Positions 21,655 through 23,148 of a stretch of DNA of 23,148 bases are shown piece by piece. A program made the translations under genes and the position numbers. Numbering within the stretch: position 1 is the first letter of the stretch; the number at the start of each line of letters is the position of its first letter. The notes below the pieces were generated by a model. The model was not told where the DNA came from. It did not search any database and was given only the letters and a program-made list of their open reading frames with translations. The DNA comes from CAVWDI01 sp046259385 (GTDB lineage: Bacteria > Chloroflexota > Anaerolineae > Anaerolineales > UBA4823): NCBI GenBank assembly GCA_046259385.1, contig JBJYWI010000071.1:1-23148 (forward strand), written 5' to 3'.

Positions 21655-23148
21655 TTAACCTGTTAATCCTCTCGGGCGGTACTGCAGAGCTTCCGCCAGG
21701 TGGTTCGCTTCGATCGATTCTGAACCAGCCAGGTCAGCAATCGTCCGGGAAAGTTTTAAAACCCGGTGGTATGCCCTGGCTGAGAGGTGCAGCTGGTTCA
21801 TGGCAGTGCGCATCAAATTTCTGCCAGCCTCATCCAGCTTGCAATACTGGCGCACCTCTGCCGGGCGCATGTCCGCATTGCAGGTTACGATTGGTTGGGT
21901 TGCACCCGACGCGTTTTCTAAATTGGTGGAAGCGAATCTCCCCCGCTGGCGTGCACGGGATTTTTCGACTCTGTTCTGAATGTTTTCTGAAGGCTCGCCC
22001 AGGCGGTCGTCGCTGAGTTTTTCATATTCAACCCGCGGCACTTCTATATGGATATCAATCCGGTCTAGGAGAGGCCCCGATATACGTTTCTGGTAGCGGG
22101 TTATGGTGCTGTTTGAACAGGAGCATTCCCTAACAGGGTCGCCGTAATATCCGCAAGGGCAGGGATTCATCGCTGCAATCAATTGAAAATTTGCTGGAAA
22201 AGTCAATGCACCCTGGGCGCGGCTGATTGTTACGATTTTGTCTTCAAGTGGCTGGCGCATCACTTCCAGGACCCGCATCCCAAATTCAGGCAATTCATCC
22301 AGGAAGAGCACCCCGCGGTGGGCCAGCGAGATTTCGCCCGGACGGGGCCAGTTGCCGCCGCCCACCAGCCCAGCATGTGAGATGGTGTGGTGGGGGGCGC
22401 GGAAGGGGCGGTTTCTGATCAGAGGCACTTCCGGGGGGAGCAAGTCGGCGACCGAATAGATGCGGGTGACGTCCAGCGCTTCGTCTATGTTCATACGCGG
22501 CAGGATGCCGGGCACTGCCCGCGCTAGCAGTGTTTTTCCTGCGCCTGGTGGGCCGACCATAATCACATTATGGGAGCCGGCTGCCGCGACTTCTAGAGCG
22601 CGTTTGACATGTTCCTGCCCCTTGATCTCCCTGAAATCTGTTTGAACAGCGGCAGGTATATCTTCCGCCCCCAGAGGTAGTGAGGGCTCAATTCTGGTTT
22701 CTCCTGTCAGGTGGCTGAATAGTACGGTTAGAGAGGCTACCGGAATAACTTCTACGTCTGGGATTAAGCTGGCTTCCCCGGCATCATCCTTCGGGACGAA
22801 CAAACGTTTAAAGCCCTTATCCCGCGCAGAGGCTGCCACTGGCAGAATGCCGCGTGCATGCCGCACAGTCCCTTCCAGTGAGAGTTCGCCGATCAAAATT
22901 GAATCTTCCACAGCGTCCTGGGGAAGTAGTCCATACATGATCATCACCCCCACTGCGATTGGCAGGTCGTAGGCAGGACCCTCCTTGCGGACGGTCGCCG
23001 GCGCCAGGTTGACCACAATTCGTTTGCGCGGGTAGGGGAGTCCGGCATTCTTGATGGCTGCCTGGACGCGTTCGCGGCTCTCCTGAACAGCCGCATCTGG
23101 CAGACCGACGATGGTCATCCCGGGCAGACCCTGCCCGGTGTCCACTTC
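21655..23148 (-). CDS. comM: ComM/YifB family Mg-chelatase-like AAA+ ATPase, 5' end outside window
   Basis: The minus-strand frame is open to the window edge, and the natural N-terminus (about 30 residues before LPGMTIVGLPDAAVQESRER) is missing, so this is partial. The N-terminal Lon-like ChlI subdomain comes first, then the AAA+ core: Walker A GPPGAGKT (about residue 197), Walker B VLFLDELPEF, the zinc-finger-like MNPCPCGYYGDPVRECSC, and the C-terminal Mg_chelatase_C helices (LSARAYHRVLKLSRTIADL). ComM is a hexameric helicase that extends branch migration in natural transformation. YifB-like members in non-competent organisms may have other roles, so competence is not shown here. The apparent GTG start at 23145 is only the first available codon inside the window. 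Confidence 0.95.
   Translation of the reverse strand, partial: EVDTGQGLPGMTIVGLPDAAVQESRERVQAAIKNAGLPYPRKRIVVNLAPATVRKEGPAYDLPIAVGVMIMYGLLPQDAVEDSILIGELSLEGTVRHARGILPVAASARDKGFKRLFVPKDDAGEASLIPDVEVIPVASLTVLFSHLTGETRIEPSLPLGAEDIPAAVQTDFREIKGQEHVKRALEVAAAGSHNVIMVGPPGAGKTLLARAVPGILPRMNIDEALDVTRIYSVADLLPPEVPLIRNRPFRAPHHTISHAGLVGGGNWPRPGEISLAHRGVLFLDELPEFGMRVLEVMRQPLEDKIVTISRAQGALTFPANFQLIAAMNPCPCGYYGDPVRECSCSNSTITRYQKRISGPLLDRIDIHIEVPRVEYEKLSDDRLGEPSENIQNRVEKSRARQRGRFASTNLENASGATQPIVTCNADMRPAEVRQYCKLDEAGRNLMRTAMNQLHLSARAYHRVLKLSRTIADLAGSESIEANHLAEALQYRPRGLTG

Noticed and set aside
1..23148. CRISPR array, tRNA/rRNA genes, insertion sequences, phage genes
   Set aside because: No regularly spaced direct repeats, cloverleaf-like tRNA, transposase motif or terminal repeats were seen on reading both strands; a covariance-model scan was not possible.

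Overview
The window looks like a chromosomal segment of a Gram-positive-like or monoderm-type bacterium, most plausibly a member of the Chloroflexota (Anaerolineae). That assignment is an inference. It rests on the Val/Glu/Thr-rich 'VVEEVVK'-type linker behind the lipobox of the sugar-binding lipoprotein, the pairing of a tandem TerB protein with a zinc-ribbon membrane protein, the DUF1786 protein, and the split (catalytic-domain-only) methylmalonyl-CoA mutase. I saw no rRNA, tRNA, CRISPR array, transposase or phage gene. Base composition is roughly balanced, with AT-rich intergenic gaps.

Left part (1-4560, minus strand): an open frame without a stop at the left edge encodes an N-terminally anchored coiled-coil protein. 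It lies 15 bp behind htpG (Hsp90). Upstream of htpG is a DUF1786 protein of unknown function with an ASKHA-like N-terminus.

4663-6742 (plus strand): methylmalonyl-CoA mutase catalytic subunit and methylmalonyl-CoA epimerase, 13 bp apart. They make a propionyl-CoA/succinyl-CoA interconversion pair; the B12-binding subunit is not in the window. Facing them is a minus-strand pair, an S9 prolyl-oligopeptidase-like peptidase followed by a YjbQ-family protein.

9339-14025 (minus strand): a complete regulated carbohydrate-uptake locus. In transcription order it has a textbook promoter overlapping a perfect 28-bp palindromic operator, a LacI-family repressor, a second (extended -10) promoter, an orphan Shine-Dalgarno sequence near the predicted 5' end, the solute-binding lipoprotein, an intercistronic hairpin, two permeases joined by an ATGA overlap, and a terminator hairpin. 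No ATPase gene is present, so a shared ATPase encoded elsewhere is expected.

14324-16503 (plus strand): a protein with two TerB domains, then a membrane protein with three cytoplasmic zinc ribbons and a cysteine-containing outer domain. A possible 26-codon ORF lies between them. This is the best candidate in the window for an undescribed module.

16578-21579: a frame-disrupted VOC/glyoxalase-like gene, kynureninase, a PlsC-type acyltransferase, an ArsB/NhaD-type transporter coupled to a universal stress protein, and dodecin. At the right edge a ComM/YifB AAA ATPase runs out of the window at its N-terminus.

Only 13892-14323 exceeds 300 bp without a gene. It carries the lacI promoter and operator and a possible terB promoter.
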